Below, piece by piece: positions 43,701 through 52,867 of a stretch of 64,000 nucleotides of DNA. The DNA is from Cellulosimicrobium cellulans. GTDB lineage: Bacteria; Actinomycetota; Actinomycetes; Actinomycetales; Cellulomonadaceae. Position numbers and translations under genes: made by a program. The stretch lies in assembly GCF_007679345.1 (NCBI RefSeq), contig NZ_VEGH01000001.1, positions 310,001-374,000 on the forward strand, read 5' to 3'. Under the pieces are notes generated by a model. That model did no database searches. It saw only the letters and a program-made list of their open reading frames with translations, and was not told the DNA's origin. Within the stretch, counting starts at the first letter, position 1; each line of letters opens with the position of its first letter.

Positions 43701-44134
43701 CCGCCGCCCCGACCCGCGCCCGGCACGTGCCCGCGGCGGCCGACTGGGCCGCGGCCGTCCGGCTCGCCGGCGACCTGCTGGTGGACCTCGGCGTCGCCGG
43801 CCCCGAGTACGGCGAGGCGTGCGTCGCCTCCGTGCGGGAGCGCGGCCCGTACATCGTGCTGGCGCCCGGCCTGGCGCTCGCGCACGCCCGACCCGAGGAG
43901 GGCGCCACCGGCACCGGCGTGGTCCTCGTCCGGCTGGGCGAGCCCGTGGTGTTCGGGCACCCGGCCAACGACCCGGTCGACCTGGTGCTCGCGTTCGCGA
44001 CCCCCGACGCCGAGGCGCACCTCGACGTGCTGCGCGCGCTCGCCACGGCGCTCGGCGCCGGGCTCGCGACGGACCTGCGCGCCGCGCGGGCGGACGACCT
44101 CGCGGACCTGCTCGCCGGGGCGGTGACCCGATGA
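43691..44134 (+). CDS. PTS IIA component (mannitol/fructose/ascorbate type)
   Basis: 147 residues of the PTS_EIIA_2 type. The phospho-accepting histidine is H65 in GLALAHARPEEGA, and the FGHPANDPVDLVLAFATPDA strand region is typical. It overlaps IIB at its start and the SIS gene at its stop (ATGA), so all four are one operon. Confidence 0.9.
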   Translation: MAVTAAPTRARHVPAAADWAAAVRLAGDLLVDLGVAGPEYGEACVASVRERGPYIVLAPGLALAHARPEEGATGTGVVLVRLGEPVVFGHPANDPVDLVLAFATPDAEAHLDVLRALATALGAGLATDLRAARADDLADLLAGAVTR

Positions 44135-44847
44135 CCGACGCCGTCGCCGACTACGCGGCCCGGGTCGACGCGCACCTGCGCCGGGTCGCCACCGCCAACG
44201 CGGACGCGGTCCGCGCGGCCGCGGCCGTCGTGGTCGAGGTCGCCCGCGCGGGCCGGGTCCTGCACACCGCCGGCGCCGGGCACTCGCTCGCCGGCGTCCT
44301 GGAGACGTTCTTCCGTGCCGGCGGCCTGCCGTTCGTGAACCCGCTGTGGCACCCCGAGGTGCTGCCGCTCAACGGCGCGGCGGCCTCGACCGACGCCGAG
44401 CGCCGGCCGGGCCTGGGCTCCGCGGTCGCCGCCGCGGCGGAGATCCGCGCGGGCGACGGCCTGGTGGTGTTCTCCAGCTCCGGCATCAACCCCTACCCCG
44501 TCGAGATCGCCGAGGCCGCCCGCGCCGCCGGGGCGCGGGTCGTCGCGGTGACCTCCCGGGCCGCGTCCGACGCGGCCCCGCTCCGCGCCGGCCGCCGGCT
44601 CGCCGACCTGGCGGACGTGGTCCTCGACACCGGCGCCCCGCCCGGGGACGTCGCCTGGCCGCCCGACGACCCGCGCACCGCCCCGCTGTCCTCGCTCGCC
44701 AACGCGCTGTGCTGGAACCTCGTGCTCGTCGCCGCGCTCGACGCCGACCCGGACCTGCCCACCTGGCGGAGCGCGAACACCGGGGCGCCGGCGGACCACA
44801 ACGCCCGGCTGCAGGAGCGGTACCGCGCCCTCGTGCCGGCGATCTGA
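44131..44847 (+). CDS. SIS-domain protein (UPF0309-like putative phosphosugar isomerase)
   Basis: 238 residues. The SIS fold is recognisable from LHTAGAGHSLAGVLETFFRA, then GLPFVNPLWHP and VFSSSGINPYPVEIAEAARA; these match the UPF0309 group. The gene is coupled to PTS IIA, so it probably acts on the phosphorylated product of this PTS. The usual ascorbate-pathway lactonase and decarboxylase genes are absent, so the substrate may be different. Confidence 0.85.
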   Translation: MTDAVADYAARVDAHLRRVATANADAVRAAAAVVVEVARAGRVLHTAGAGHSLAGVLETFFRAGGLPFVNPLWHPEVLPLNGAAASTDAERRPGLGSAVAAAAEIRAGDGLVVFSSSGINPYPVEIAEAARAAGARVVAVTSRAASDAAPLRAGRRLADLADVVLDTGAPPGDVAWPPDDPRTAPLSSLANALCWNLVLVAALDADPDLPTWRSANTGAPADHNARLQERYRALVPAI

Positions 44848-44960
44848 CCCGGCACGGCCGCGCGCCGGGCGCCGGTGCGCCGGACCGGCCCCCGCGCACG
44901 CGCGCGACCTGCACAATGGGCTCGGCGGGAGCAGCCGCCGGCCGCACCGGAAGGACAGCC

Positions 44961-45695
44961 GTGACCCCTCTGACCCGCGAGGCCGTGGGCGCCCCGCCGC
45001 CGTCGGTGGCGAAGTACGCGTGGCTCAAGCGGGTGCTGGTCGACCACATCGACCGCGACCTCGCGCCCGGGGACCCGGTGCCGTCGGAGCGCGAGCTCGC
45101 CGACGGGCTCGACGTGTCCCGGATGACCGCGCGCCGGGCCCTGTCCGAGCTGGTCGCCGAGGGGCGCATCCGCCGGGTCCCGGGCCGCGGGTCGTTCGTC
45201 GACGAGCCGACCATCCGGCTGCCCATCCAGCTCACCTCGTTCACCCACGACATGCAGCAGCGCGGCTACACCTCCGGGGCGCGCACGCTCGACAGCGGGC
45301 TCCTCGCCGCGGACGACTGGCTCAGCAGCGTGCTCGACGTCCCGCGCGGCCACCCGGTGCTGCGGATCGTCCGGCTGCGGACCGCCGACGGGCAGCCCGT
45401 CGCGCTCGAGCGGGTGCACCTCAACGCCGACGCCGTGCCCGGGCTGGCCGACGTCGACCTCACCGACCGCTCGCTCTACGGGGTGCTCGCCGACCGGTAC
45501 AGCATCGTGTTCGACGGCGGGCGGCAGATCATCACCGCGCGGCTCGTCGACCCCGGCGACGCGGTGCACCTCGACCTGCCGCCGGGCTCGCCCGTCCTGC
45601 ACCTGGTGCGGACGTCGACGTGGCGGGGCCGGCTCCTGGAGTACACCGTGTCCGCGTACCGCGGGGACCGGTACGAGCTCAGCAGCGCGCTGTAG
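44961..45695 (+). CDS. GntR-family regulator with UTRA domain (HutC subfamily)
   Basis: 244 residues. The GntR winged helix (about 18-80) reads DLAPGDPVPSERELADGLDV then SRMTARRALSELVAEGRI and RVPGRGSFV. A UTRA effector domain follows (about 95-235; VLRIVRLRTADGQPVALERV). The GTG at 44961 has GGAAGGA five bases upstream. It lies 113 bases after the PTS-SIS operon on the same strand and probably senses a phosphosugar from that pathway, binding GGTCTATACC upstream of the IIC gene. Confidence 0.9.
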   Translation: MTPLTREAVGAPPPSVAKYAWLKRVLVDHIDRDLAPGDPVPSERELADGLDVSRMTARRALSELVAEGRIRRVPGRGSFVDEPTIRLPIQLTSFTHDMQQRGYTSGARTLDSGLLAADDWLSSVLDVPRGHPVLRIVRLRTADGQPVALERVHLNADAVPGLADVDLTDRSLYGVLADRYSIVFDGGRQIITARLVDPGDAVHLDLPPGSPVLHLVRTSTWRGRLLEYTVSAYRGDRYELSSAL

Positions 45696-45795
45696 CGCCG
45701 GCCTCCGGCGGCCCGGACCGGTCCCACCGGCGGGATTCCCTGCCGGACCGGCGAGTGTGAGACAGTGCGTCTCCCCAGCAGCCGGAGGAGCCCCG

Positions 45796-46257
45796 ATGAC
45801 CGCGTCGACCGATGTGGACCCGACGTCCTCGTACCTCGACGCGTTCGCCGCGGCGGCGGCCGCGCGGGTGGGCGTGCCGACCGAGTGCAGCATCATCCTG
45901 CGCAACCACCACCTGCTCGACCAGGTCGCGAGCAGCAGCGAGCGCGCCGCCCGCTGCGACCGCGCGGAGGTGAGCTCCGGGGAGGGCCCGTGCGTGGTGG
46001 CGATCCAGCAGCTCCGCGGCGAGCTGGTCCCCGACGTGCTCGCCGAGGAGCGCTGGCCCGAGTGGCGCGCGGCCGCGACCGAGGCCGGCTTCCGGTCGAC
46101 CGCGGCGCTGCCCGGCCAGGTGGACGCCGAGACGACGGTGGCCCTGAACCTGTACGCCGAGACCGTCGACCCGTGGGACCGCGACACGCTCGTCCGGATG
46201 GACCGGTTCGTGCAGGAGGTCGCGGAGGCGATCCGGACCCGGGGCCTGACCGCCTGA
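45796..46257 (+). CDS. GAF-domain protein
   Basis: 153 residues, a single GAF-like domain (about 12-145; CSIILRNHHLLDQVASSSER, SGEGPCVVAIQQLRGELVPD, ALNLYAETVDPWD). GGAGGAG lies five bases before the ATG. It resembles the stand-alone actinobacterial GAF proteins, some of which precede ANTAR domains; no ANTAR region is present here. A small-ligand or redox-sensing role is likely. Confidence 0.8.
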   Translation: MTASTDVDPTSSYLDAFAAAAAARVGVPTECSIILRNHHLLDQVASSSERAARCDRAEVSSGEGPCVVAIQQLRGELVPDVLAEERWPEWRAAATEAGFRSTAALPGQVDAETTVALNLYAETVDPWDRDTLVRMDRFVQEVAEAIRTRGLTA

Positions 46258-46270
46258 CCGCTGCGGGGCG

Positions 46271-46501
46271 TCAGCCCTGCAGCCTCCGGGCGAGCATCGC
46301 CTTCGACTGCTCGGCGCCCTTGTGGCTCTCGTGCTGCGCGCGCCGGAAGAAGTCCGCGAGCTCCGCGTCCCCGGCGCGGTCGGCGTCCTGGGCGTACTGC
46401 TCCAGCCGCAGGACGTTGCTCAGGCACGCCTCGGCGAACCAGATGAGGTTGTAGTCCTTGTCCGGGGTGCCCGTGACGCCCCCGGTCTCGCTGCCCGACA
46501 T
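46271..46501 (-). CDS. Small conserved-looking helical protein
   Basis: 76 residues. The body (about 18-75) is helical and charged, with LIWFAEACLSNVLRLEQYAQ then ADFFRRAQHESHKGAEQSKA. I chose the ATG at 46501 because GAGGGGG lies about five bases upstream; a start at 46540 would add 13 unlikely residues. It is convergent with the GAF gene (13-base gap). I do not recognise a named family. Confidence 0.7.
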   Translation of the reverse strand: MSGSETGGVTGTPDKDYNLIWFAEACLSNVLRLEQYAQDADRAGDAELADFFRRAQHESHKGAEQSKAMLARRLQG

Positions 46502-46625
46502 GATGACCCCCTCGTCACGCGACGACCGCGCGCCACCCACGCTAGGCCCGGCCCTCGCGGCCGGCGACCGCGGGCCGGTGACGGGCGCGCGACTCCCCCG
46601 GGTCGCCGGGCGGGCCGCCCGTGCC

Positions 46626-46631
46626 TAGCGT
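46626..46631 (+). promoter_or_regulatory. -10 element (TAGCGT) of a leaderless promoter
   Basis: TAGCGT ends six bases before the ATG at 46638, inside CCTAGCGTGG. The same ten bases occur on the minus strand at 46537-46546, pointing at the divergent small gene. Confidence 0.5.
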
Positions 46632-46637
46632 GGCCGC

Positions 46638-46868
46638 ATGACGAGCAGCCCCGACCCGGACCCGGAGAACACGCCCGGCCTCGAGCCCGGTGGCGGCGTC
46701 GCCCCCGGCGACACCCCGCCCGGCGAGTCCAGCACCTCCGGCGCGGCGTTCCAGGAGCCCGACCTGCCGAGCCGGCGGACGAACTGGCTCGTGTACGCGC
46801 TGGTCGGCCTGGTGGTGGTGTGCGCGCTTCTGCTGTTCGTCGGCTACGTGGTGGGGCTGCTGGGCTGA
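46638..46868 (+). CDS. DUF6480-like single-pass membrane protein
   Basis: 76 residues. The acidic N-terminus reads PDPDPENTPGLEPGGGVAPG then DTPPGESST, a pattern I associate with the DUF6480 family, and one transmembrane helix (about 50-74) ends the protein. It appears leaderless. The function is unknown. Confidence 0.75.
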   Translation: MTSSPDPDPENTPGLEPGGGVAPGDTPPGESSTSGAAFQEPDLPSRRTNWLVYALVGLVVVCALLLFVGYVVGLLG

Positions 46869-46926
46869 ACCGGTAGCGTCCGGGCGGAGCCCCCCTGCGC
46901 GGGTGGCCGCGACCCGAGGAGAGCCG

Positions 46927-47676
46927 GTGACCCCCGACACGACCGCGCCCGGCGTCGGCGACGCGCTCCGGTTCGGCCGGGACGCCGTCCTCGCGCGCCT
47001 CGGGACGACCGTCGCGCTGTTCGCCGTGCCGGTCGGGCTGCTGGTCGCCGGGACCGTCGCCCTCTCCACGTCGGTGATCGCGCCTGCCGTCGACCTGCTC
47101 CGCGTGCAGGCCGAGGCGCGGGCCGCGGCGGCGCGGGCCGGCGGCGCGTTCGCCGGGACGAGCTGGGGGATCACGCCCGGCGCCCTCGGAGCGCTGCTCG
47201 GCGCCGTCGTCGCGCTCCAGGTCGTGGCGGTGCTGCTGCAGGTGCTGGGGGCGCGGTTCGGCCTCGCGCTGGTGGACGGCGCGCGGACCGGGGCGCGGGA
47301 CCTCCGGGCGCCGCGCGGCCTGGGACGGCCGCTGGCGACCGCGGTGCTGCTCGCGGTCCTGACCGCGGTCGGGACGCTGCTGCTGTCCCTGCCCGGTGTG
47401 GTGGTCGCGCTGCTCGGCCAGTACGCGGTGCTCCTGTCGTTCGACCGGGGGTTCGGGCCGGTCACGGCCCTCCGGGAGAGCACCCGGCTCGCGAGCCGGC
47501 ACCCGGGGACGACCGTGCTGCTCGCGCTCGCCGTGGCGCTCGTCGGGGTCGCCGGGTGGCTGGCGTGCGGGGTCGGGCTCGTGGTGGCGTACCCGGTCGG
47601 GTGCGCGACGACCGCGTGGCTGTACCGGCGGCTCGACGGCCTGCCGGCCCGCCCCGGAGAGCGCCCGGTGGGCTGA
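46927..47676 (+). CDS. Multi-pass membrane protein of unknown function
   Basis: 249 residues with about five to six hydrophobic segments. The C-terminal half (VVVALLGQYAVLLSFDRGFG then PVTALRESTRLASRHP) resembles the membrane domain found in some actinobacterial DUF975- or GlpQ-associated proteins, but I cannot assign a family. GAGGAGAG precedes the GTG at 46927. Confidence 0.7.
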   Translation: MTPDTTAPGVGDALRFGRDAVLARLGTTVALFAVPVGLLVAGTVALSTSVIAPAVDLLRVQAEARAAAARAGGAFAGTSWGITPGALGALLGAVVALQVVAVLLQVLGARFGLALVDGARTGARDLRAPRGLGRPLATAVLLAVLTAVGTLLLSLPGVVVALLGQYAVLLSFDRGFGPVTALRESTRLASRHPGTTVLLALAVALVGVAGWLACGVGLVVAYPVGCATTAWLYRRLDGLPARPGERPVG

Positions 47677-47758
47677 CCGCGTGCCCGGGCCGCCCACGGC
47701 ACGGGGCACCCTCAGCACCCGCCCGTCCCGACCTAGGTGGCGCACCGTGACGTCCAGG

Positions 47759-48844
47759 ATGGCGCGCGTGAGCGACAGCACCAGGGCCGACCTCGAACCG
47801 TCCGGATACGCCGACCTCCTGTCCGACCTCAAGTCCCGGGTCCGCCGGACCCAGTTCCGAGCCGCCCGCGCGGCGAACAGCGAGGTGATGCGGCTGTACT
47901 GGTCGATCGGCCGCGACATCCTGGGCCGGCAGGAGGTGCACGGGTGGGGCTCGCGCGTGGTCGAGCGGCTGGCGGCCGACCTCCGGCGAGAGTTCCCCGA
48001 GCAGCGCGGCTGGTCGCGCTCGAACCTCCTGTACATGCGCAGAGCGGCCGAGGCGTGGCCGACCGAGTCCGCGTTCGTCCAACAGGCTGTTGGACGACTG
48101 CCGTGGGGCCACGTCACCGTGCTGCTCGACCGCCTCGAGACCCGCGACGACCGCGACTGGTACGCCGCCCGGGCCGTCGACGAGGGTTGGTCCCGCAGCG
48201 TCCTGCTGCACCACATCAAGGTCGGCGCCCGTGCCGCTGCCGGAGCCGCACCGGCGAACTTCGCCGACGCCCTCGATCCCGCCGACTCCGATCTGGCACG
48301 CGAGCTGGTCAAGGACCCGTACGTCTTCGAGCACCTCGCCCTGGCCCCCACCCGCAGGGAGCGCGACGTCGAGCAGGCCCTCATGGACCGGCTGCAGGAC
48401 ACCCTGATGGAGCTCGGCCGCGGGATGGCGCTCGTCGGCCGGCAGTACCACCTCCCGATCGGCAGCGGTGGCGAATTCGTCATCGACCTGCTGCTCTTCC
48501 ACGTGGATCAGCTGCGCTTCGTGGTCGTCGAGCTGAAGGTCGGGGACTTCGCCCCGGCGCACCTCGGGCAGCTCGGCGCGTACGTCGCGGCGGTCGACGA
48601 GCTCGTGCGCCGCCCGGAGATCCACAGGGCCACCGTCGGGATCCTGCTGTGCACCGGCCGGAACGAGTCGGCCGTCAAGTACGCCCTCGCCTCGACCAGC
48701 GCGCCCGTCGCCGTCGCCGACTACCAGGGCCTGCCGGCGGACGCCCGGGCCGCTCTGCCCCCGGCCGGGGAGCTCCAGGCGGTCGTCGACGCCGAGGTCC
48801 ACCGCACCAGTCCCCGCCCGCAGCCGCCGGCGCCCGGGCGCTAG
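47759..48844 (+). CDS. YhcG/DUF1016-family PD-(D/E)XK nuclease
   Basis: 361 residues. The N-terminal DUF1016 domain (about 20-170) has VMRLYWSIGRDILGRQ, SRSNLLYMRRAAEAWP and LPWGHVTVLLDRL. The C-terminal PD-(D/E)XK nuclease domain (about 185-345) has FVIDLLLFH with the Asp and VVVELKVGDF with the Glu and Lys, then LGQLGAYVAAVDEL. Candidate starts are a GTG at 47747, the ATG at 47759 and a GTG at 47768. It contains non-GC third positions more often than its neighbours and stands alone, so it may have been acquired. Its TAG shares a CTAG with the TAG of the convergent gene. Confidence 0.88.
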   Translation: MARVSDSTRADLEPSGYADLLSDLKSRVRRTQFRAARAANSEVMRLYWSIGRDILGRQEVHGWGSRVVERLAADLRREFPEQRGWSRSNLLYMRRAAEAWPTESAFVQQAVGRLPWGHVTVLLDRLETRDDRDWYAARAVDEGWSRSVLLHHIKVGARAAAGAAPANFADALDPADSDLARELVKDPYVFEHLALAPTRRERDVEQALMDRLQDTLMELGRGMALVGRQYHLPIGSGGEFVIDLLLFHVDQLRFVVVELKVGDFAPAHLGQLGAYVAAVDELVRRPEIHRATVGILLCTGRNESAVKYALASTSAPVAVADYQGLPADARAALPPAGELQAVVDAEVHRTSPRPQPPAPGR

Positions 48845-50007
48845 GCGGACGCGACGTCGGGCAGCCGCTCCGCCCCGGGCCCCGTCTCCGCGGTCGCCGC
48901 CTCGGGCTCCGGCGCGGCGCCCTCCGTCCCCAGACCGGGGAACCGGTCGTGCCCGTGCAGGTAGCGGACCATCGTGTTGAGCGTCGCCGCCACCGGCACC
49001 GCGAACAGCGCGCCGACGATGCCCGCGGCGATGGAGCCCGCGGTCACCACGAGGAGCACCGCGACCGGGTGCAGCGCCACCGCGTGGCCCATGAGGAACG
49101 GCTGCAGCACGTTGCCCTCGACCTGCTGCACGACCAGCACCACCGCCAGCATGAGCAGCGCCGTGACCGGGCCCTGCGCGACGAGCGCGACCAGCACCGC
49201 GACGGCGCCGGTGCTCACGGCGCCCACGAACGGGACGAACGAGGCGACGAACACCAGCACCGCGATCGGCACCGCGAGCGGCACCCCCAGGATCGCGGCG
49301 CCCAGGCCGATGCCGACCGCGTCCACCGCGCCGACCAGGATCTGGGTGCGGGTGTACGCGGCGAGGGTGACGAGGCCGCGGCGGCCCGCCTCGTGCACCC
49401 GCGGGCGCACGCCCCGCGGCAGCAGCCCGACGGTCCAGGCCCACATCGACCGGGCGTCGCGCACGAAGAAGAACGCGCAGAACAGGGCCATCACGGCGCC
49501 CGCGAGGACCTGCCCGATCGTCAGGGTGGCCGACCACGCCCCCGTCAGCAGCGTGCCCGCGTTGTCGCGGAGCGCGTCCTGGCCCTGGGCCACGAGGGCG
49601 TCGATGCGGTCCACCTCGAGCCCCGGCGGGCCGTCCGACAGCCACACGAGCGCCTGGTCCACCCCGGCCAGCGCCTGGTCGGCGAGGTCGCCCAGCCCGG
49701 TCGCGATCGACCGCCCGGACAGCACCCCGAGCGCGGCGACCAGCGCGACCAGCCCGAGCACCCCGGTCAGGCTCGCCAGCCAGGGCGGGAACCGGGCGCG
49801 ACGCTCCAGCAGCCGGGCGAGCGGGGTGAGCAGCACCGCGAGCAGCAGACCGACCGCGACGGCCACGGCGACCACGCGGAAGACGTCGACCAGCCACAGC
49901 CCGACGGCGGCGGCCCCGGCGATCGCCAGCAGCCGCCACGACCACGCGGCCGCGGCGCGGACCGACGGCGGGACGGGCTGCCCCTCGGGCGGCGGACCGG
50001 CCGTCAC
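48841..50007 (-). CDS. AI-2E family (PerM-like) membrane transporter
   Basis: 388 residues. About eight hydrophobic segments are arranged as in the AI-2E/PerM family, with the diagnostic SFVPFVGAVSTGAVAVLVAL and QQVEGNVLQPFLMGHAVALH segments in the C-terminal half. The GTG at 50007 overlaps the stop of the DsbA-like gene (GTGA). The exported or imported substrate is unknown; the name of the family does not prove autoinducer transport. Confidence 0.9.
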   Translation of the reverse strand: MTAGPPPEGQPVPPSVRAAAAWSWRLLAIAGAAAVGLWLVDVFRVVAVAVAVGLLLAVLLTPLARLLERRARFPPWLASLTGVLGLVALVAALGVLSGRSIATGLGDLADQALAGVDQALVWLSDGPPGLEVDRIDALVAQGQDALRDNAGTLLTGAWSATLTIGQVLAGAVMALFCAFFFVRDARSMWAWTVGLLPRGVRPRVHEAGRRGLVTLAAYTRTQILVGAVDAVGIGLGAAILGVPLAVPIAVLVFVASFVPFVGAVSTGAVAVLVALVAQGPVTALLMLAVVLVVQQVEGNVLQPFLMGHAVALHPVAVLLVVTAGSIAAGIVGALFAVPVAATLNTMVRYLHGHDRFPGLGTEGAAPEPEAATAETGPGAERLPDVASA

Positions 50008-50885
50008 CCGCGCGCCGCGACGGCGGCCGCGACGAGGTCCGTCAGGCTGCCGGGCTCGGTCCAGTCGTCGACGGGCGCCCCGTCGACGAGGATCGTCGGC
50101 ACCCGGACCTCCGCCAGGTCGAGCGCGGCCTGGTGCGTCGCCGCGGCGACCCACGGCGCGAACACCCGGGACGTCGCGCTGCGCTCCTCGGTGCCGCCGC
50201 CCGCGGCCGTCACGCGGTACGGCGTGGTGGTCACGGCGGTGAACCGCTCCGCGACGTCCGCGGGGACGCCCGCGTCGACGGCCAGCCGCGCGATCTCCTC
50301 GTCGGGCAGGCCGTCGGGCTCGTCGGTCGGCGGCTGGGCGGCCATCAGGGCGTGCAGGACGGCGACGTAGTGCTCGGGCGACTCGTCGGCGACGACGGCC
50401 AGCGCGTTGACGACGCGGGTCGAGTACGTCCCGCCGAACCGGGCGTCCAGGAACGCGAGCGGCCGGTGCACCACGGTGACTCCGCCCTGGTCGACCAGGT
50501 CCATGAGGGCGTCGGAGTACTGCGCGTCGAACCGCTGGCACCACGGGCACCAGGGGTCGGCGTACACGTCCACGACCACGTCGCCCGCGCCCGCCACCCC
50601 CACCCCGGCCGCGCTGATCGGGATGCCGCCGCGGTCGTCGGCCGCCGCGGGGGCGGTCACGTCCGCGAGCGCCGGCGCGACCACGTCGGGGTCGCCGCCG
50701 CCGTACGTGACCTGGTCGCCGGTGGCCGCGGTGGTCGGCTCCGCGTCCTCGCGGGAGGTGTCGACGGACACGCACGCCGCTAGCGGCACGGCCACCAGGC
50801 AGGCGACGAGCGCCGCGCGCAGCGCCCGGGCCACGCGGGACGGGCGGCCCGCGCGGGCGCGCGCGGGCGTCGGTGAGGTCGTCAT
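50004..50885 (-). CDS. DsbA-like thioredoxin-fold lipoprotein
   Basis: 293 residues. The lipobox LAAC (Cys38) anchors it, and a thioredoxin-like domain (about 95-290) carries the redox motif CPWC in VDVYADPWCPWCQRFDAQYS and a cis-proline strand VPTILVDG. AAGGAG is nine bases upstream of the ATG at 50885. It probably forms or reshuffles disulfides in exported proteins. Confidence 0.9.
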   Translation of the reverse strand: MTTSPTPARARAGRPSRVARALRAALVACLVAVPLAACVSVDTSREDAEPTTAATGDQVTYGGGDPDVVAPALADVTAPAAADDRGGIPISAAGVGVAGAGDVVVDVYADPWCPWCQRFDAQYSDALMDLVDQGGVTVVHRPLAFLDARFGGTYSTRVVNALAVVADESPEHYVAVLHALMAAQPPTDEPDGLPDEEIARLAVDAGVPADVAERFTAVTTTPYRVTAAGGGTEERSATSRVFAPWVAAATHQAALDLAEVRVPTILVDGAPVDDWTEPGSLTDLVAAAVAARG

Positions 50886-51061
50886 GTCCGATGACTCCTT
50901 CGGGTGTGCCCCCCTCGAAGTGTCGGACCCAGGGTCGCACGGCCCCCCGCCCCGTCGGCGCCCCCTAGGTCCCTGCCGGTGCTCTCCCGCCAGACCTCCC
51001 CGGGACCTCCACGGCGCCCACCCGGGACCTCCGACGGACCCCTCCGGCGCCGAGCGAGCAA

Positions 51062-51108
51062 CCGACACGTCGAGGGGGTACCCGGCGGATACTCGCTCGA
51101 CGTGTCGG
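51062..51108. repeat. Imperfect 47-bp palindrome (element A, copy 2), between divergent genes
   Basis: Arms of 23 bases around a central G at 51085 pair except at three positions; the outer CCGACACGTCGAG and CTCGACGTGTCGG are perfect. The sequence matches the palindrome at 14168-14210. Here it lies between two genes that start away from it, so a simple terminator role does not fit. Confidence 0.75.
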
Positions 51109-51235
51109 GTGCCCCCTCGCGGGCGGTCTCCCGCGGTACGGCACCCGGGTTCACCCGAGCCGACCCCTCCCGCGCGGACCGTCCCTGCCGATGGGACCCG
51201 GCGTCCGACCTCCCCCGCACCCGAACGGCGGTCCC

Positions 51236-52855
51236 GTGAACAGCAGCTGGAACCGGCAGTCCATCGGCGCGCGCATGGCGGCGGTCTTCGGGCTGCTGAC
51301 CTCGCTCATCGTCGTCGCGATCGCCCTCGGGGTGGTCACGGCCCAGGTGCAGCGCACCTACGCGGAGCGGATCGCGCAGGCCGACCGGGTGCTGCGCCTG
51401 GCCGAGGAGGCGCGGTTCCAGATCGCCGACGCCACCGGGTGGCAGGGGCTGGTCGTGGCGGACACCGCGGCGCTGGGCCCCGAGGCGGCGCTCGCCGACT
51501 CGGCGTACAACCGCTCGAGCCTGCTGGCCACCGAGGCGGACGTGCGCGCCTGGCTCGCCGACCTCGACACCACCGGGGCGACGGCCGAGGAGCAGGAGGC
51601 GTTCGACGGGTTGGCGGGCGCGTGGGACGCGTTCTTCGCCGGCGACGACGCCGTGGTGGCGCTGCTCGCGACGGGGGAGCCCGACGACTACGCCGCGGCG
51701 CTCGAGTCCATCAACGAGGGTGCGGCCGGCGCCTCGTACGACGAGGTGCTGACGCTGGTGGACCGGATCCAGGGCTCGGCGGAGTCCCGGGTGCGGGACC
51801 TGCAGGCGCGGCAGCAGGCCGAGCAGGAGCAGGGCCGGGCGGTGCTGATCGGGATCGGGGTGCTCTCGGCGGCCTTCGCCGCGTACGCCGGGCGCAAGGT
51901 CACCCGGGACATCGCCGGCCCGGCGGGCCGCATCTCGGAGGTGGCGGCCGCGCTGGCGGAGGGCGACCTGACCCGCCGCACCGGCCTGGACGCGGGGGGC
52001 GAGATCTCCCGCGCGGGCAAGGCGCTGGACGACGCGGTCGACGCGGTGTCCGCGCTCGTCGGCCAGGTCGCCCGGACCGCGCAGGGCTCCGAGGCGACGG
52101 TGGGCGCGCTGCGCGGCGCCGCCGCCGAGGGCGCCGCGGCCGCGCGGGAGACGAGCACCCAGGTCGGGGCCGTCTCGGCGTCCGCCGAGCAGGTGTCCCG
52201 CAACGTGCAGGCGGTCGCGGCGGGCGCGGAGCAGATGGGCGCGTCGATCCGGGAGATCGCGCAGAACGCGTCGCAGGCGGCGAAGGTGGCCGCGCAGGCG
52301 ATGACCGAGGTGGCGGCGACGAACGAGACGGTCGCCCGGCTCGGCGCCAGCAGCCAGGAGATCGGCGCGGTCGTCAAGGTGATCACCACGATCGCGGAGC
52401 AGACCAACCTGCTGGCGCTGAACGCGACCATCGAGGCCGCCCGCGCCGGCGAGGCGGGCAAGGGCTTCGCCGTCGTCGCCGGGGAGGTCAAGGAGCTCGC
52501 CCGGGAGACCGCCGAGGCCACCGAGGACATCGCCCGGCGCGTCGAGGCCATCCAGGGCGACACCGCCGGCGCCGTGGGGGCGATCGACGGGATCTCGCAG
52601 GTGATCGCCCGGATCAACGACTACCAGCTGACCATCGCCTCGGCGGTCGAGGAGCAGACGGCGACCACGTCGGAGATGTCCCGCGGCGTGGCCGAGGCCG
52701 CAGCCGGGGCGGGCGAGATCGCCGCCGGCCTGGGGTCGGTCGCCGCCGCCGCGGACCGCAGCGCGGGCACCCTGGCGCGCGTCGACGGGGACATGGCGCA
52801 GGTGGCGGGCGCGTCCCGGGAGATGGCGACGCAGATCGCGGCGTTCCGGGTCTGA
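51236..52855 (+). CDS. Methyl-accepting chemotaxis protein
   Basis: 539 residues. Two membrane helices (about 14-36 and 200-215) enclose a four-helix-bundle ligand domain; a HAMP region (about 217-270) and a signalling hairpin follow. The hairpin tip reads [20 protein letters not shown] then [17 protein letters not shown], the CheA/CheW contact. I chose the GTG at 51236; an ATG at 51191 would add 15 Pro/Gly-rich residues. There are no che genes nearby, so it depends on a distant chemotaxis cluster and implies a motile or formerly motile cell. Confidence 0.92.
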   Translation: MNSSWNRQSIGARMAAVFGLLTSLIVVAIALGVVTAQVQRTYAERIAQADRVLRLAEEARFQIADATGWQGLVVADTAALGPEAALADSAYNRSSLLATEADVRAWLADLDTTGATAEEQEAFDGLAGAWDAFFAGDDAVVALLATGEPDDYAAALESINEGAAGASYDEVLTLVDRIQGSAESRVRDLQARQQAEQEQGRAVLIGIGVLSAAFAAYAGRKVTRDIAGPAGRISEVAAALAEGDLTRRTGLDAGGEISRAGKALDDAVDAVSALVGQVARTAQGSEATVGALRGAAAEGAAAARETSTQVGAVSASAEQVSRNVQAVAAGAEQMGASIREIAQNASQAAKVAAQAMTEVAATNETVARLGASSQEIGAVVKVITTIAEQTNLLALNATIEAARAGEAGKGFAVVAGEVKELARETAEATEDIARRVEAIQGDTAGAVGAIDGISQVIARINDYQLTIASAVEEQTATTSEMSRGVAEAAAGAGEIAAGLGSVAAAADRSAGTLARVDGDMAQVAGASREMATQIAAFRV

Positions 52856-52867
52856 GCCCCGGCGGGG

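Noticed and set aside
47747-47758. GTG at 47747 as the start of the YhcG-type nuclease
   Set aside because: It would add four residues and is possible, but no ribosome site favours it over the ATG at 47759; the choice does not change the domains.
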